The notes under the pieces are model-generated. The model saw only the letters and a program-made list of their open reading frames with translations. It was not told the DNA's origin and searched no databases. Position numbers and translations under genes: made by a program. Of a stretch of 64,000 nt of DNA, positions 12,187 to 23,069 are shown piece by piece. This stretch comes from Lithobates sylvaticus. Its lineage: Eukaryota; Chordata; Amphibia; Anura; Ranidae. Positions within the stretch are counted from its first letter, which is position 1, and each line of letters begins with the position of its first letter. Where the stretch lies: assembly GCA_028564925.1 (NCBI GenBank), contig CM053034.1, positions 152,747,356 through 152,811,355 of the forward strand. The letters run 5' to 3'.

Positions 12187-13078
12187 CCATGACGTCCCTG
12201 TGCGTCAGAGGGGGCGGGGTCACCAGGTGCCCTCCATTATAAAAGACCTGTCAGACGGAGCGGAGCCTCACACAGCGGGAGCCTCCCATTGCGCGGAGCG
12301 GCCCAAGAAGAGACAGAGACACCGACGCCGACGCCGACGGAAGAAGATGCCGGACGAGAAGGACGAGAAGACCAGCGCAAGAAGAAGCGGATCGGAGGAA
12401 GAAGAAAATGGAAGAAGAAGATGGAAGAAGATGAAGGAAGGAGAAGATGAAGAAACCGAAGGATGAAGAAAGAAGAAAGAAGATTTTAATAAAGGAATTG
12501 TCAAAGACTGTCTCCTGTCCTTTTTACCATTTTTGCCACTTTTTTGGTGAAATGGTAGGGGTACTTTTGTACCCCCTTACCATTTCACACAGGGGGGGGG
12601 CCGGGATCTGGGGGTCCCCTTGTTAAAGGGGGCTTCCAGATTCCGATAAGCCCCCCGCCCGCAGACCCCCACAACCACCGGCCAGGGTTGTGGGGAAGAG
12701 GCCCTTGTCCTAATCAACATGGGGACAAGGTGCTTTAGGGGTCTTAGACCCCCAAAGCATCCTCCCAATGTTGAGGGCATGTGGCCTGGTACGGTTCAGG
12801 CGAGAGGGGGGGCCGCTCTCGTCCCCCCCTCTTTTCCTGCGGCCTGCCAGGTTGCGTGCTCGGATAAGGGTCTGGTATGGATTTTGAGGGGGACCCCACG
12901 CCATTTTTTTTGGCTAGGGTTCCCCTTAAAATCCATACCAGACCTCAAGGGTCTGGTATGGATTTTGAGGGGGACCCTACGCCATTTTTTTTTTTTTTTT
13001 TTTTTTGGCTGGGATCCCCCTTAATATCCATCCCAGACCTGAAGGGCCTGGTTATTGAATTTGGGGGGACCCCTACGC
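12187..13078 (-). repeat. Right arm of giant inverted repeat
   Basis: Reverse complement of 11283-12167. The differences I noticed are mainly in homopolymer length, such as the T run near 12985-13005 against the A run near 11360-11376. The spacer between the arms is itself a small palindrome, CATGGGGAA with TTCCCCATG. Confidence 0.85.
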
Positions 13079-13789
13079 TTTTTTTTTTGTTTTTTATTAA
13101 TGAATGACAGCTCTCTGTGTTACAGGAGCCATCAATTCATTAGCCGCGAGTGATTTAAATAGCTTTCTTCCTGCAAAAATGACACTTTTTTGCAGGGAAA
13201 GTTCTAAGCACAGGAAACCTGCCCTCCTTCACAGGCTACCTATAGACACCCCCCAGATGTGATACTGCAATGCTGTTCTAACAGCATGCACACACATATC
13301 CCCAGAAATAAAGAACATATTGTTGTCAGCAGTCAGCAGCACACTGACACGCTGACACTGTGAGTGAAACATAATATGCGAGGCCGCCGCCGCGGCGGCC
13401 TCTTATACCGTGGGGCGTGTATTAAAGCCCCTGAGCTATAATTGGCTACAGGCATCCTGCCTGTAGCCAATTATGGCTCTCCTCGCTGCCGGCGCTGTGA
13501 TTGGCCAAGCATGCGGGGTCACAGTGCATGCTTGGCCAATCATCAGCCAGCATTGCACTGCGCGGGCCGCAATGCATTGCGGGGCCGCTCGCATCACACG
13601 AATTTGATGCGAGCGGTCCCAATAGTTCTGGGCTCGCCGAGCGAGCGAACACCCGGTGCTCGATTCGAACATGGGTTCGAATCGAACACCGGGCTCATCC
13701 TTAGTTGTAAGGACAATAACGTTTATTGATAAGAAAACCAGCAGTGTGCAGAAAAGGGTATGTACCTTGAAGTTTGGGGAGAAGATGGA

Positions 13790-14080
13790 TCCTGTGACCT
13801 ATTCCAGAACCCATAGTTGATCTATTGATTGACCTGTGTACAACCAGCCTGCTGGAAATTTTTCTTGATCAATGCTGCCAGTTATAGCTGCCATGCTGAT
13901 CTGTGTATTCTGATGGCGGGGAATTCTCCCTGCTATCAGAATACAAAAGTTCAGCGGGAGGGATTCCCCCATCCACATCAAATGTGAGGATTGGAGAATC
14001 AAGTAATTTTCTTTAGTTTAACCTGCTGGTTGAATGATAATAAAGGGCTCATGTATGGCCAGCTGTACACTGGTATCTAA
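13790..14080. repeat. Dispersed repeat, copy related to 55375-55870
   Basis: It shares GGGAGGGATTCCCCCATC and GTTGATCTATTGATTGAC-type stretches with sequence at 55430-55870 and 56170-56290. Clean ends were not found. The family is not named. Confidence 0.5.
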
Positions 14081-15441
14081 CCTTTTTGTCTATGTACCAT
14101 AAGCAGTGCCTTATCCACATTGCTACCTTCTGTATTCGTACTTGTATGATCTGAGTGGTTTGTAATGTATCTCTGACTCTTATTCATAATAAAATGTTTG
14201 AAACAAGAAAAAAAAAAGTCAAGACAGCATGAATATTCGGTAAAAACTAAAAGCCTAGGTATCCTGGGAAAACACCATCCTTGGAATTTAAATCAGTGAC
14301 AGCTGGTTATGGAATGGTAGTTATGCTGGGTCAGAATACATCCCTGCCCTGCATTTAGTGCATTTATCAAAGTGCCTTATTTTAACCCTGACAGCTCACT
14401 ATCACCGTCAATGGTGACGGTTAAATGTGAGTAAACACATCATTAGGGGTGTCACTTGAAGGCATTAGCCAGACTGGCCATTGTGTACATATTTACAATT
14501 GTGCTAATATACCCATTCCCGATACTCTGATGCAGAGTTTCAGGAATTGGTTGTTACTATTTTATTCGTTTTCAAAAGGGTGTCTTCACCGCTAATAACA
14601 GTAATAGGGAAAACAGAAATGGGGAGATAGATGAATGTCATTATGAAGATCTTGCGTCATGGATGAGTTTGTACTTTGTATGTTATCGCAGAGTTTCAGC
14701 TATTGTAGACTGGAGGGAGTGTTTGCACAGCGTGGCTGAGACCTGCAGATACATACAGTGTATGTGTAGAGTCAACCCCAAAGACACAAAGTAAAGGTTT
14801 ACCTAGACAGACAGTGAACATTTTCTATAAACAATTACATTGCACAGTTATTTGGCTAATTTTATAACACATTTGCATATTATTAGCACTCTTGTCTAAT
14901 AAAGAGCAACTTTCTAGTTTGTTAGATATACAGAAAAGGGGCAAAAATAAGGTTTATCTTTTAGAAGGGACCAAAAAAGAAAAACTAGCATGTTACCAAT
15001 AAATTTGAAAATATGGCCATAAAATTGTATCTACCACTATGTAGATTCATCGTATATTTGTCCAAGTTACCAGGACTAAAATTAAGGGAAAATCTAAAAA
15101 ACTTGAGTTGTCACTAGAACAAAAAATCTTCAAATGAGATCAATGTTCCAGTGACAACTACTGTATTTATCACATTGAAAAGATTTCATCTTACTTCCTG
15201 TCAGTGTCAGGAAAAGGTCATTCAGTAAAAAAGAAAAATATTTGCACAGGGGAGAAAAACTGGCCAGTCCCCTGACGACACCATTTCCTGACAAAACACA
15301 TAGGGCGTGCCAACAATGTAACGTCATTACGCCACAGCTTCTGTGGGAGTCTGGCATTTGAGGAACTGCCTGTTTTGATGGACTGCTGGATTTTATAGAA
15401 ATGCGCTTATGGTGACATGATATGTGAGTGCATAGTACATT
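14081..15441. other. Intergenic DNA with a possible retroposed 3' end
   Basis: At 14190-14215 an AATAAAATGTTTG word is followed after ~10 bases by an A run, which looks like the 3' end of a LINE or retrocopy. The source was not recognised. The rest shows no gene. Confidence 0.35.
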
Positions 15442-16315
15442 TTAACCACTTCAGCCGCGGAAGAATTTTCCCCCTTCCTGACCAGGCCATTTTTTGCGAT
15501 ACGGCACTGCGTTTCTTTAAATGACCATTGACATCCTTTTTTTCCCCACAAATAGAGCTTTCTTTTGGTGGTATTTGATCACCTCTGCAGTTTTTATTTT
15601 TTGCACTGTAAACAAAAGAAGAGAGACAATTTTGAAAAAACATATCTTTTACTTTTTGCTGTAATAAAATATACCAAATTTAAAAGAAAAAGTTTTCTTC
15701 TACATGATTTTGTAAAAAAAATCACAATAGGCGTATATTGATTGGTTTGTGCAAAATTTATAGAGTCTACAAAATAGGGGATAGATTTATGGCATTTTTT
15801 TTTTTTTTTTTTACTAGTAATGGCGGCAATCAGCGATTTTTATCAGGACTGCGATACTGCGGCAGACAAATTGGACACTTATGACACATTTTTGGGACCA
15901 GTGAGATTTATACAGTGATCAATGCTATAAAAATGCAGATTGCTGTATAAATGTCACTGGCAGGGAAGGGGTTACGCTAGGGGGCGATCAAGGGGTTAAC
16001 TGTGTTCCCTAGGTGTGTTCTAACTGTGGGGGTGGGGTGGGACTGACTAGGGGAGGAGACCGATCAGTGTTCATACTTAGAATGAACACACTATCTGTCT
16101 CCTCTCCCCTGAGAGAACCGGGATTTGTGTGTTTACACACACAGATCCCGGTTCTCACTCTGTCACGAGCAGTCGCGGGTGCCAGGCTGCCATCGCTGCG
16201 GGCGCGCATGTGCCTCCTACAGAGTCTTAAAGGGCCGACATACAGCTACCACGGCTCGCCCAAGGGAGCCAACCTGCCGCAGTATAACTGCAGCGGCTGG
16301 TCAGGAACCGGTTAA
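15442..16315 (+). mobile_element. CCACTT/TTAA element, complete-looking
   Basis: Bounded by TTAA at 15442-15445 and 16312-16315, with ends CCACTTCAGCC and the complement of CCGGTTCCTGACC. Order inside: TTCTTTTGGTGGTATTTGAT, a poly-T, ACTAGTAATGGCGGC, CACTGGCAGGGAAGGGGTTA, then a hairpin of AACCGGGATTTGTGTG with CACACAGATCCCGGTT. TTAA targets are used by both piggyBac and Kolobok. The short CC-starting TIR fits piggyBac slightly better, but the superfamily is not settled. Non-coding. Confidence 0.75.
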
Positions 16316-16344
16316 ATAAAGGCTTTGTTTTATATACTTCACTA

Positions 16345-16985
16345 TGGAGTAGATTTAGTAAGGCTGGTGCAGTCAGTATCTGGTGCAGCTGTGCATGGTA
16401 GCCAATCAGCTTCTAACCTCAGCTTGTTCAATTAAAAGAGAAGGATGGGTTTCTTTTTTTTCCCTAATCATACTTACCAAGATGGATGCAGCATGGGTCC
16501 GATGCTGCATTTATCCCCAAGGCCTCTGCACTGAAAACCGAGCGATCGAACATCGCCGATCGCTCGGTTTTCAGAGCTCCGTGAGCAGAGAGCTTTAGAC
16601 TGTCACACACACTGTCAGTCACAGCTCTCCGCTCATCTCCCTCCAGGCTCATTGGAGTGCTGAGATGTGGAGGGGGCGGAGCTGCCCATCTCAGGTTCTC
16701 AGCGGCTCACTGAGAGGCTAAGACGGGTGTCAGTCCAGATACCTGGCAGATCCAGACTTTATTGTCGAGATGACACGGTGCCTGGGCTGATATCTGTGAC
16801 GTCAGCAGAGAGCGGTTCACAGGAGTGCAAAACTAATTGCACTCCTGTGATCCATAGGAAAAGCCCAGCCAAATGAGCTTTGGCTGGACTTCTCCTTTAA
16901 GCTTGGTCAATAAAACCTGGAGGCTGATTGGTTTCTATGTAGAAGCCTGATTTTGCACTCTCCAGCTTTAGTAAATAAACCCCTA
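16345..16985. mobile_element. TTTAGTAAA-ended MITE split by a T2-like element
   Basis: The left part (16345-16431) reads TTAGTAAGGCTGGTGCAG and contains GCCAATCAGCTTCTAACCTC. The right part (16901-16985) contains CTGATTGGTTTCTATG and ends in TTTAGTAAATAAACCCC. Together they form one inverted-repeat MITE with a TTAA at its centre, into which the element at 16432-16900 has inserted. The second copy, at 53135-55370, is interrupted at the same place. Confidence 0.7.
16432..16900. mobile_element. T2/Kolobok-like MITE, TSD TTAA
   Basis: Starts TTAAAAGAGAAGGATGG and ends GGCTGGACTTCTCCTTTAA. TTAA is the duplicated target, and TTAAAGRR-type termini are those described for amphibian T2 MITEs of the Kolobok superfamily. 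An inner hairpin at 16540-16575 is a near-perfect pair around GCCGATCGCTCGGTTTTC. No coding sequence. Confidence 0.65.
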
Positions 16986-17504
16986 TGTCTTGCACCTTTT
17001 CATCTTTCTGTTGGTATCACTAATTGCTGTGATTGGGAATGGAGACAAAGGCCCTGGATATCACTGAAGGCATATTAGTTTTAACAGCTCCTGACTATTT
17101 ATAACCTAATGGTCCACAGTATCTGGTAAGAGGCCTTTTGGCTTTATTGCATGCGAGTGGAGGTGCTGGAAGAACACATTGGAAGACATATTTGAATTAA
17201 ACATGAAGTTGGCATGTTTATAAAACACCTACGAGAAATAACACTTACCACTAGACTCTCCTTGGTGTCATTTGCTTCAGTTCACCTGGTGGTTTATGAT
17301 GGACTTTATTTACATTTTGCATTTAAAAAAATTTTTTTTTGCTATCCTATGTATTTTATTTTGATATAAAATAAGGTCATCCAGTGCCCGAGGGGAAGAT
17401 GGTAAACTGCACCCCCCACCCAGTTGGAACAAGGCTGATCATAGCACATGGAACATACTGCGCCAAAATGTATGTAATGGTTTGTGGCATGTGTGTCCAC
17501 TGAC
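16986..17504. other. Intergenic DNA, nothing recognised
   Basis: No gene or named repeat seen. Confidence 0.4.
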
Positions 17505-17735
17505 ACTCGCTGACATCTGATCCGATCCTATCCACCAAAAACAGACAGATGGGGATCTATTTCCCATTCGTCCGGTGGATCAGATGGGATGACAGTCGGT
17601 TTGTTTCCATCCAACCACTCCATAGAGAACATTGGGGCTGTGTCCGTGTCTGCTTTGCATAGCGGAGCAGACACAGACCTGTCATCCACCTGTTCAGCAG
17701 GTTTTAGCGGACAGAACCCAATGTGAAAGGAGCCT
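17505..17735. mobile_element. Fragment of a GTGTGAAAGGGGCC-ended MITE
   Basis: It carries CCGATCC, CAGACAGATGG and CAGACACAGACCTGTCATCC and ends AATGTGAAAGGAGCC|TAA. Related copies are at 38209-38530 and 53948-54331. The TAA/TTA flank at the right end suggests Harbinger-type insertion. The left end is not preserved. Confidence 0.5.
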
Positions 17736-17819
17736 AATATTTTGCCAGAATTTTTGCAGTGTTTAGGAGTGTTTTCAAAAGTGGTTAGGAGCACCAGCAT
17801 TTTTGTTCAGGAGTGAACG

Positions 17820-18332
17820 GCCACCAATGTCCTTAACAAACAGTGAATCGCTCACAGCTGACAGCTGAATGTAAACTAAACAATTGCCGGCAAAAAAGAA
17901 AAAAAGAAAAACATACAAAAACCGGACCCTTAAAAAAAAACGGACCCTTATGCGAGTATGTAGCCTAGCAGACCAGAAAAGGGGGGGTGAGCAAGTGCCC
18001 CCTCCTGAACAATACTAGACCACATGCCCTCAACATGGGGGGTGCTTTGGTGGACAAGGGCCTCTTCCCCACAACTCTGGCCCAGTGGTTGCGGGGATGT
18101 GGGGGGTGACTTATCGGAATCTGAAAGCCCCCTTTAACATGTGCTCCCCATGTGCATGAGTATAAGGTACTTGAAAACTTCCCAAAAAAAGACCCGCCCC
18201 CGACAATGAGTCCCGCCGTCTGACAGCTCCGTCACCAAATAAACTAAGGGGCGAGACCCAACACCATTTTTTTTTACATTTTTGGCATTCCCCTTAAAAT
18301 CTGCACCAGACCCAAAATGGCATAGTGTGGAT

Positions 18333-18366
<34 letters not shown>

Positions 18367-18435
18367 ATGCTGTTTTTTTTCTCAATTTTTATTGTCAGCT
18401 ATTGTTTTGTTTACATTGAGCTGATGAGTCCTCCG
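17820..18435. mobile_element. Degenerate relative of the palindromic hAT element
   Basis: Words shared with 11283-12167 appear in order: ACCACATGCCCTCAACAT, GACAAGGGCCTCTTCCCCAC, CTTATCGGAATCTG and CCCCTTTAACA. The copy lacks clean TIRs and the long inverted arm. It contains a 28-base G run at 18336-18363. Confidence 0.6.
18336..18363 (+). repeat. Poly-G tract, 28 bases
   Basis: An uninterrupted G run inside the degenerate hAT relative. Such runs can form G-quadruplexes and their length is hard to assemble, so the exact count is uncertain. Confidence 0.9.
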
Positions 18436-18817
18436 TTGTTAACCACTACGCGCCTGCGCTATAGCCGAAAGACGGCTGCAGTGCGGACGCTCCCTGCAGG
18501 GAGGACGTCCCTGGACGTCCTCCTGTTTACTTCCCTAATGCGCGCTCCTGAGAGCGCGCATCGGGGAAGTTCTGTGCTGGCCGTGTCCGTCGGAAACAGC
18601 CGGTCACAGATCGCTGTAAACGGCCAATCACAGCGACCGTTTACAGCGAGATCGGGCTGTCCAATGAGAGATGATCTCATATGTTTGCATATGCAAACAT
18701 ATGAGATCATCTGTCAGCGCCGCTCTGCCTCCTCACACAGACAGCGTGTGAGGAGGGAGAGAGGAACGGCGCCGGTGCGCTGTAAGTAAAAAAATAAAAA
18801 AATAAAGTGATCTGTCC

Positions 18818-19613
18818 CGCTGCCACCTGTCACCAGTAACACCTGTCCCAGCTGCCACCTGTCACCAGTACCACCTGTCCCAGCTGCCACCAGTCACCAG
18901 TACCACCTGTCCCAGCTGCCACCTGTCATCAGTACCACCTGTCCCCAGTACCACCTGTCCCCAGAGTGCCATCTGCCAGTGCCACCTGTCCCCAGTACCA
19001 CCTGTCCCCAGTTCCCTCCATGCCATCTGCCAGTGCCACCTGTCCCCAGTGCCATCTGTCATCAGTTCCACATCAGTGCCACGTCAGTGCCATCTGTCAT
19101 CAGTGCCACGTCAGTGCCATCTGTCATCAGTGCCATATCAGTGCCACATGTCATCAGTGCCACGTCAGTGCCATCTGTCATCAGTGCCACGTATCAGTGC
19201 CATCTGTCAAAAGTGCCACCTGTCAGTGTCACGTGCCATCTGTTATCAGTGGCACGTGTCATCAATGCCAACGTATTACTGCCATCTGTCATCAGTGTCA
19301 CGTGTCATCAGTGCCACGTATCGGTGCCATCTGTCATCAGTGCGACGTATTAGTGCCATCTCTCATCAGTGCCACATATTAGTGCCACATGATATCAGTG
19401 CCACGTATAAGTGCCATCTGTCAGCAGTGCCACATATTAGTGTCGTCTGTCAGTGTCACGTGTCATCAGTGCCCCCATATTAGTGCCATCTTTCATCAGT
19501 GTCACGTGTCATCAGTGCCCCGTATTAGGGCCATCTGTCATCAGTGCCACATCAGTGTTACGTGTCATCAGTGCCACCTGTCATCAGTGCCACATCAGTG
19601 TCACGTGTCATTG
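18818..19613. repeat. CAGTGCCA-type minisatellite
   Basis: Two tandem blocks are visible. At 18818-19040 the unit is CACCTGTCCC(C)AGTAC or a close variant. From about 19040 to 19613 the units are combinations of CCATCTGTCATCAGTG and CCACGT(AT)CAGTG. All long frames in this region are periodic translations. Confidence 0.85.
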
Positions 19614-19887
19614 TCCTGGTGCTCCAGGGCCTATAAAAGTGTACTAGGTAGTCAACAATTTAGATGTGTAATTTATGCTCCTAGAACACGTGATGGCGCT
19701 CCCTGCATTTTGGGCCTCTCTAAGTGGCCAGGCTGTGTAAAAGTCCCACATATGTGGTATCATAATACTCAGGAGGAGTAGCAGAATTTATTTTGGGGTG
19801 TCATTTGTGGTATACACATGCCATGTGAGAGAAATAACCTATTACAATGACAATTTTGTGGAAAAAAATTTAAAATAAAAAAATAAT

Positions 19888-20154
19888 TCATTTTGCAAAG
19901 AATTGTGGGAAAAAAATGACAACATCAAAAAGCTCACCATGCATCTTACTAAATACCTTGGACTGTCTACTTTCGAAAAAGGGGTCATTTGGGGGGTATT
20001 TGTACTTTCCTGGCTTGTTCGGGTCACAAGAAATGAGATAGGTCACCAGTGCATCAGGTGTGATCAATTTTGTATGATTCGCACCACAGTTTGTAGAGTC
20101 TGTAACTTTGACAAAGACCAAATAATTTCCACTAATTTGGGTTATTTTTACCAA
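19888..20154 (-). other. Open frame shared by two element copies
   Basis: This 88-codon frame and the one at 63314-63685 on + encode clearly similar peptides. Both contain ISCDPNKP, KYKYPPNDPFFESR and SKVF, and differ by substitutions without a break over ~80 residues. I know no protein with this sequence. It may be a chance frame kept because the copies are young, or a remnant of coding sequence from the autonomous parent. Confidence 0.35.
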
Positions 20155-20480
20155 AGATATGTAGCAGTATAAATTGTGCCCAAAATTTATGAAGAAAAAT
20201 TTATAATTTGCTAAATTTTATCACAGAAACAAAGAAAAATGTGTTTTTTTTTTCAAAATTTTCGGTCTTTTTTCATTTATAGCGCAAAAAATAAAAAACC
20301 CAGAGGTGATCAAATACCACCAAAAGAAAGCTCTTTTTGTGGGAAAAAAAAGGACAAAAAAATAATTTGGGTTCAGTGTTGCATGACTGAGTAATTGTCA
20401 TTCAAAATGTGAGAGCACCGAAAGCTGAAAATTGGTCTGGGCAGGAAGGGTGTTTAAGTGCCCAGTAAGCAAGTGGTTAA

Positions 20481-20934
20481 GGATGTGGTGGCTGGCTTCC
20501 CAGCCCGCTTCTTAACAGCCAGCTATAAACTGGCTGCTAAGGATGCAGACGAGCCATTGGCTAAAAAAAAAAAAAAAAAAAACCCTAGAAACTGGTGCTT
20601 ACCAACAGTTAACAGTATTCACTGTAGGAGCTTCTAGGAGCTGTAAGCTTTTTGTGATAGTAGCCCTGCCTACTTCTGCCCACAGGACCAGTGCATAGCT
20701 ATAAAAAGTTAACACACAACAGCCCATTCTCTGTATATCATGGGCACCTTATGCAGAGATGTCAGCAAACATGACAGACAGGGGAGCCAATCCAGTTCTA
20801 CTACGGCACATTCTTTCAGCCCTACTGATGGGCTTAGTAGTCCTCACTACACCTGTCTTTGGTAGGAAGCCAGTAGCTTACTTACTCTCTTATGATAGAA
20901 TTTGCAGAAGCTTCCCACCCTGATAGCTAGTTAT
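20481..20934. other. Intergenic DNA with A-tract
   Basis: GCCAGCTATAAACTGGC forms a small hairpin near 20518-20534, and an A run lies at 20564-20582. Nothing further recognised. Confidence 0.4.
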
Positions 20935-21195
20935 TGATCTATCACACGTATGCTGCCATGGAGGCACCAGGAAAACAGAAAACTGTATCATACTTACTGT
21001 CATTTTCTTTTCCTGGTGCCTATTCATGGCAGCATACTGAACCCACCCAGTTTGTTCCTAACGATGTACAGGGAATGGGCTGTTGTGTGGGTGTTAGCTT
21101 TTGTATAGCTATTCACTGTACTGGTCCTGTGAGCGGAATTAGGCGGGATACTATCACACGTATGCTGACATGGATGGGCACCAGGAAAAAATAAT
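20935..21195. repeat. CACACGTATGCTGCCATGG inverted and direct repeat
   Basis: CACGTATGCTGCCATGG...GCACCAGGAAAA at about 20944-20975 recurs inverted at 21009-21037 (TTTTCCTGGTGCC...GGCAGCATAC) and again in direct orientation at 21153-21188 (CACGTATGCTGACATGGATG...CACCAGGAAAAA). This suggests two overlapping copies of a short hairpin repeat. Family not named. Confidence 0.6.
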
Positions 21196-21219
21196 TACGG
21201 GGGAAGTATGGTACAATTT

Positions 21220-21545
21220 TCTGTTTTTCCGCTGGCAAATTGCTCCTAAGAACACGAAAAAAGGTTATTTTTTTTCTGCACCTAAAAGCTGAAGCTTGAA
21301 AACGCTTCTAGCTTACAATAGTGTGCATGTCCCAACATATTGGATAACACTATTTGCTTCTAGGGAAAGAAAAGAAAAGTCTCCCAGCACACTATAAGCT
21401 AAAAAAATTCCAGAAAAACCCTGGATGAAAAACGCTCATAATAGCATTTTTGTGTTAGCTTTTAGCAGCAGTTAGGAGCATTCAGATTTTTTTTTGCTGG
21501 CAAATCATTCCCAAAAACGCAGAAAAAAAGAAAAATAAGCTACTG
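21220..21545. mobile_element. AAAACGCT-rich MITE-like repeat
   Basis: The ends pair as inverted copies: GCTGGCAAATTGCTCCTAAG near 21231 and GCTGGCAAATCATTCCCAAA near 21498 share a unit, and CTAAAAGCTGAAGC pairs with AGCTTTTAGCAGC. It terminates TGTGAATGGAGCC|TCTA. A partial copy occurs at 17736-17810. Confidence 0.5.
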
Positions 21546-22440
21546 TGAATGGAGCCTCTATCTCACTCTTGCTCAGTTTGGCTGGGTGGCCCACTCTAGG
21601 AAGAGTCCTGGTGGTTCCAAACTTCCATTTATGGATGATGTAGGCCACTGTGCCCATTGGGACTATCAATGCTGCATATATTTTTCTGCACCCTTCCCCA
21701 GATCTTTGCCTCGATACAATCCTGTCTCGGAGGTCTACAGACTTCATGGCTTGGTTTGTACTCTAATGCCGCGTACACAAGAGCGTAATTTACATCAGAA
21801 AAATCTTGGATGGTTTTTCTGACGGAATTCCGCTCAAGCTTGGCTCAAGCTGGGCGTAGTGTTTTAAGTCACTGCATTCTTGACGCCCGAAAGTTCAGCA
21901 AACTTTTGTGTGACCATGTGTATGCAACACTACGACGAGCCGAGAAAATTAAGTTCAATGCTTCCGAGCATGTGTCGAATTATTTCCGAGCATGCGTAAG
22001 AATTTTGCATGCCGGAATTGCTACAGACGATCTGAATTTCCGATCGGAACTTTTTTTGACCGAAAAATTTAGAACATGCTCTCAATCTTTTGCTGGCTGG
22101 AATTCGGCCAGCAAAAGTCCGATGGAGCAATTTCCGATCATGTGTACGCGGCATAACATGCATTGTTAACTGTCGGACCTTACATAGACAGATGTGTTCC
22201 TTTCCAAATCATGTCGAATCAACTGAATTTTCCACAGGTGGACTCCAATCAAGTTGTAGAAACAGCTCAAGGATGATCAGTGGAAACAGGATGGACCTGA
22301 GCTAAATTTTTGCAAAGATTTCAAACTAAAAAAATTTGAATTTTGAGGAAAATAATTAATTTAATCCATTTTGGAATAAGGCTCTATCATAACAAAATGT
22401 GAAAAAAGTGAAGTGCTGTAAATACTGTACTTTCCGGTAG
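21546..22440 (-). mobile_element. Tc1-like 5' half, split by a Harbinger MITE
   Basis: On the minus strand 21550-21747 encodes the N-terminal helix-turn-helix part of a Tc1-like transposase; SVDLRDRIVSRQRSGEG and FGTTRTLPRVGHPAKLS are recognisable. The 5' untranslated part and terminal inverted repeat continue at 22157-22440 (GTGGACTCCAATCAAGTTGT, then AAGTGAAGTGCTGTAAATAC). The two parts are separated by the MITE at 21767-22153. The catalytic domain is absent, so the element is dead. Confidence 0.75.
21767..22153. mobile_element. PIF-Harbinger-type MITE, TSD TAA
   Basis: TGCCGCGTACACAAG ends, with TAA at 21764-21766 and 22154-22156. It is 387 bp and matches the MITE at 2055-2460, including the TTTTGCTGGCTGGAATT hairpin, but mostly in the opposite orientation. 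It sits inside the Tc1-like fragment and is therefore younger than it. Confidence 0.8.
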
Positions 22441-23069
22441 CCCACTATAGTAAAACGTAGGTCTCAGACTGTCCAGAGTATTATGGAAATCCTTATAAAC
22501 TACAGAACTTGTACTGTTTTTAATGAGACAGATCACAAAAAAATGTTTTGTTCTATTATTCAACATATGTATATTTTCAAACTTTTCTTCGTAGTTTTTT
22601 GTAGAGGTATGATGCAGGTAATGTCACAAGTGGCTCTTTTCCTGCAAGGTTGATTTAATATTGTTAATGACGCTTGCACATTCCTGCACATGAAGCACAT
22701 TTAACTTGTATAGTGTACATTACGTTGCTGAAGCAGCAGTGTTTGTTAAGCTTTGTTTTGCTATGTCCCCTGTGAATGGTAATTCTTAGATTTGTTCCCA
22801 AATGAAGAGCAAGTCACAAGCTTGGGGTAATTGGTGAGCCTTGCTCTACAAGCACAGCTATTGACACTCCAGACGGGGTTTGTAATTACAGCATCCTGGC
22901 TCTGCAGACTACCTGCTTTAACTGATTCTAGGAGCTCCTTGCTTTTTTCATTTCCAAAGTAGAAATCATTTGTTGCTGGGTATATATAGTCAAGAAGTAA
23001 TCCTATTTTTTATTGTTCAGATTATTAAAGTGTATCAAACCCAAGAACAAATATTTAATATGTTGCAGC
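22441..23069. other. Unique intergenic stretch
   Basis: No repeat family or coding frame seen. 22640-22960 has balanced base composition and homeodomain-type TAATTA cores (for example in TTTGTAATTACAGC near 22881). It could be tested for conservation as a th-linked regulatory element, but that is only a guess. Confidence 0.3.

Larger units (their letters stand above)
10762..13703. mobile_element. hAT-type palindromic element, TSD GTTGTAAG
   Basis: The element is flanked by an exact 8-bp duplication, GTTGTAAG at 10754-10761 and 13704-13711, and its ends are TAGGGATGAGCC and the complement of TAAGGATGAGCC. An 8-bp duplication with short TIRs is characteristic of hAT transposons. Most of the 2,942 bp is one inverted repeat with arms of nearly 0.9 kb folding about position 12177. 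Outside the arms are terminal regions rich in TTCGAAC and GTTCGC words and CCAATTATGG/CCAATCA stretches. There is no transposase, so movement would need a helper. Relatives lie at 17820-18435, 23070-24690 and 57906-58770. Confidence 0.8.
18439..20480 (+). mobile_element. Long CCACTT/TTAA element with minisatellite
   Basis: TTAA at 18439-18442 and 20477-20480 bounds ends CCACTACGCGCC and the complement of CCACTTGCTTACTGGGCAC. The 2,042-bp length is due mainly to the minisatellite at 18818-19613. A hairpin around 18673-18715 (GAGATGATCTCATATGTTTG with its complement) lies upstream. The right third contains TGGGGGGTATTTGTAC and TACCACCAAAAGAAAGCTC, shared in reverse with 63028-64000. An 88-codon frame there is listed separately. 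Confidence 0.75.

Noticed and set aside
11859-12504. Arg/Glu/Lys-rich and Ser/Phe-rich open frames in both arms of the palindrome
   Set aside because: They mirror each other across the hairpin and come from a TTCTTC/GAAGAA low-complexity tract.
13660-13690. GGTTCGAATCG as a tRNA B box
   Set aside because: It is part of the subterminal palindrome of the hAT-type element.
18966-19781. Cys-His-rich frames resembling zinc fingers (CHQCHVS repeats)
   Set aside because: Translations of the CAGTGCCA minisatellite; spacing does not follow the C2H2 consensus and several frames give the same effect.
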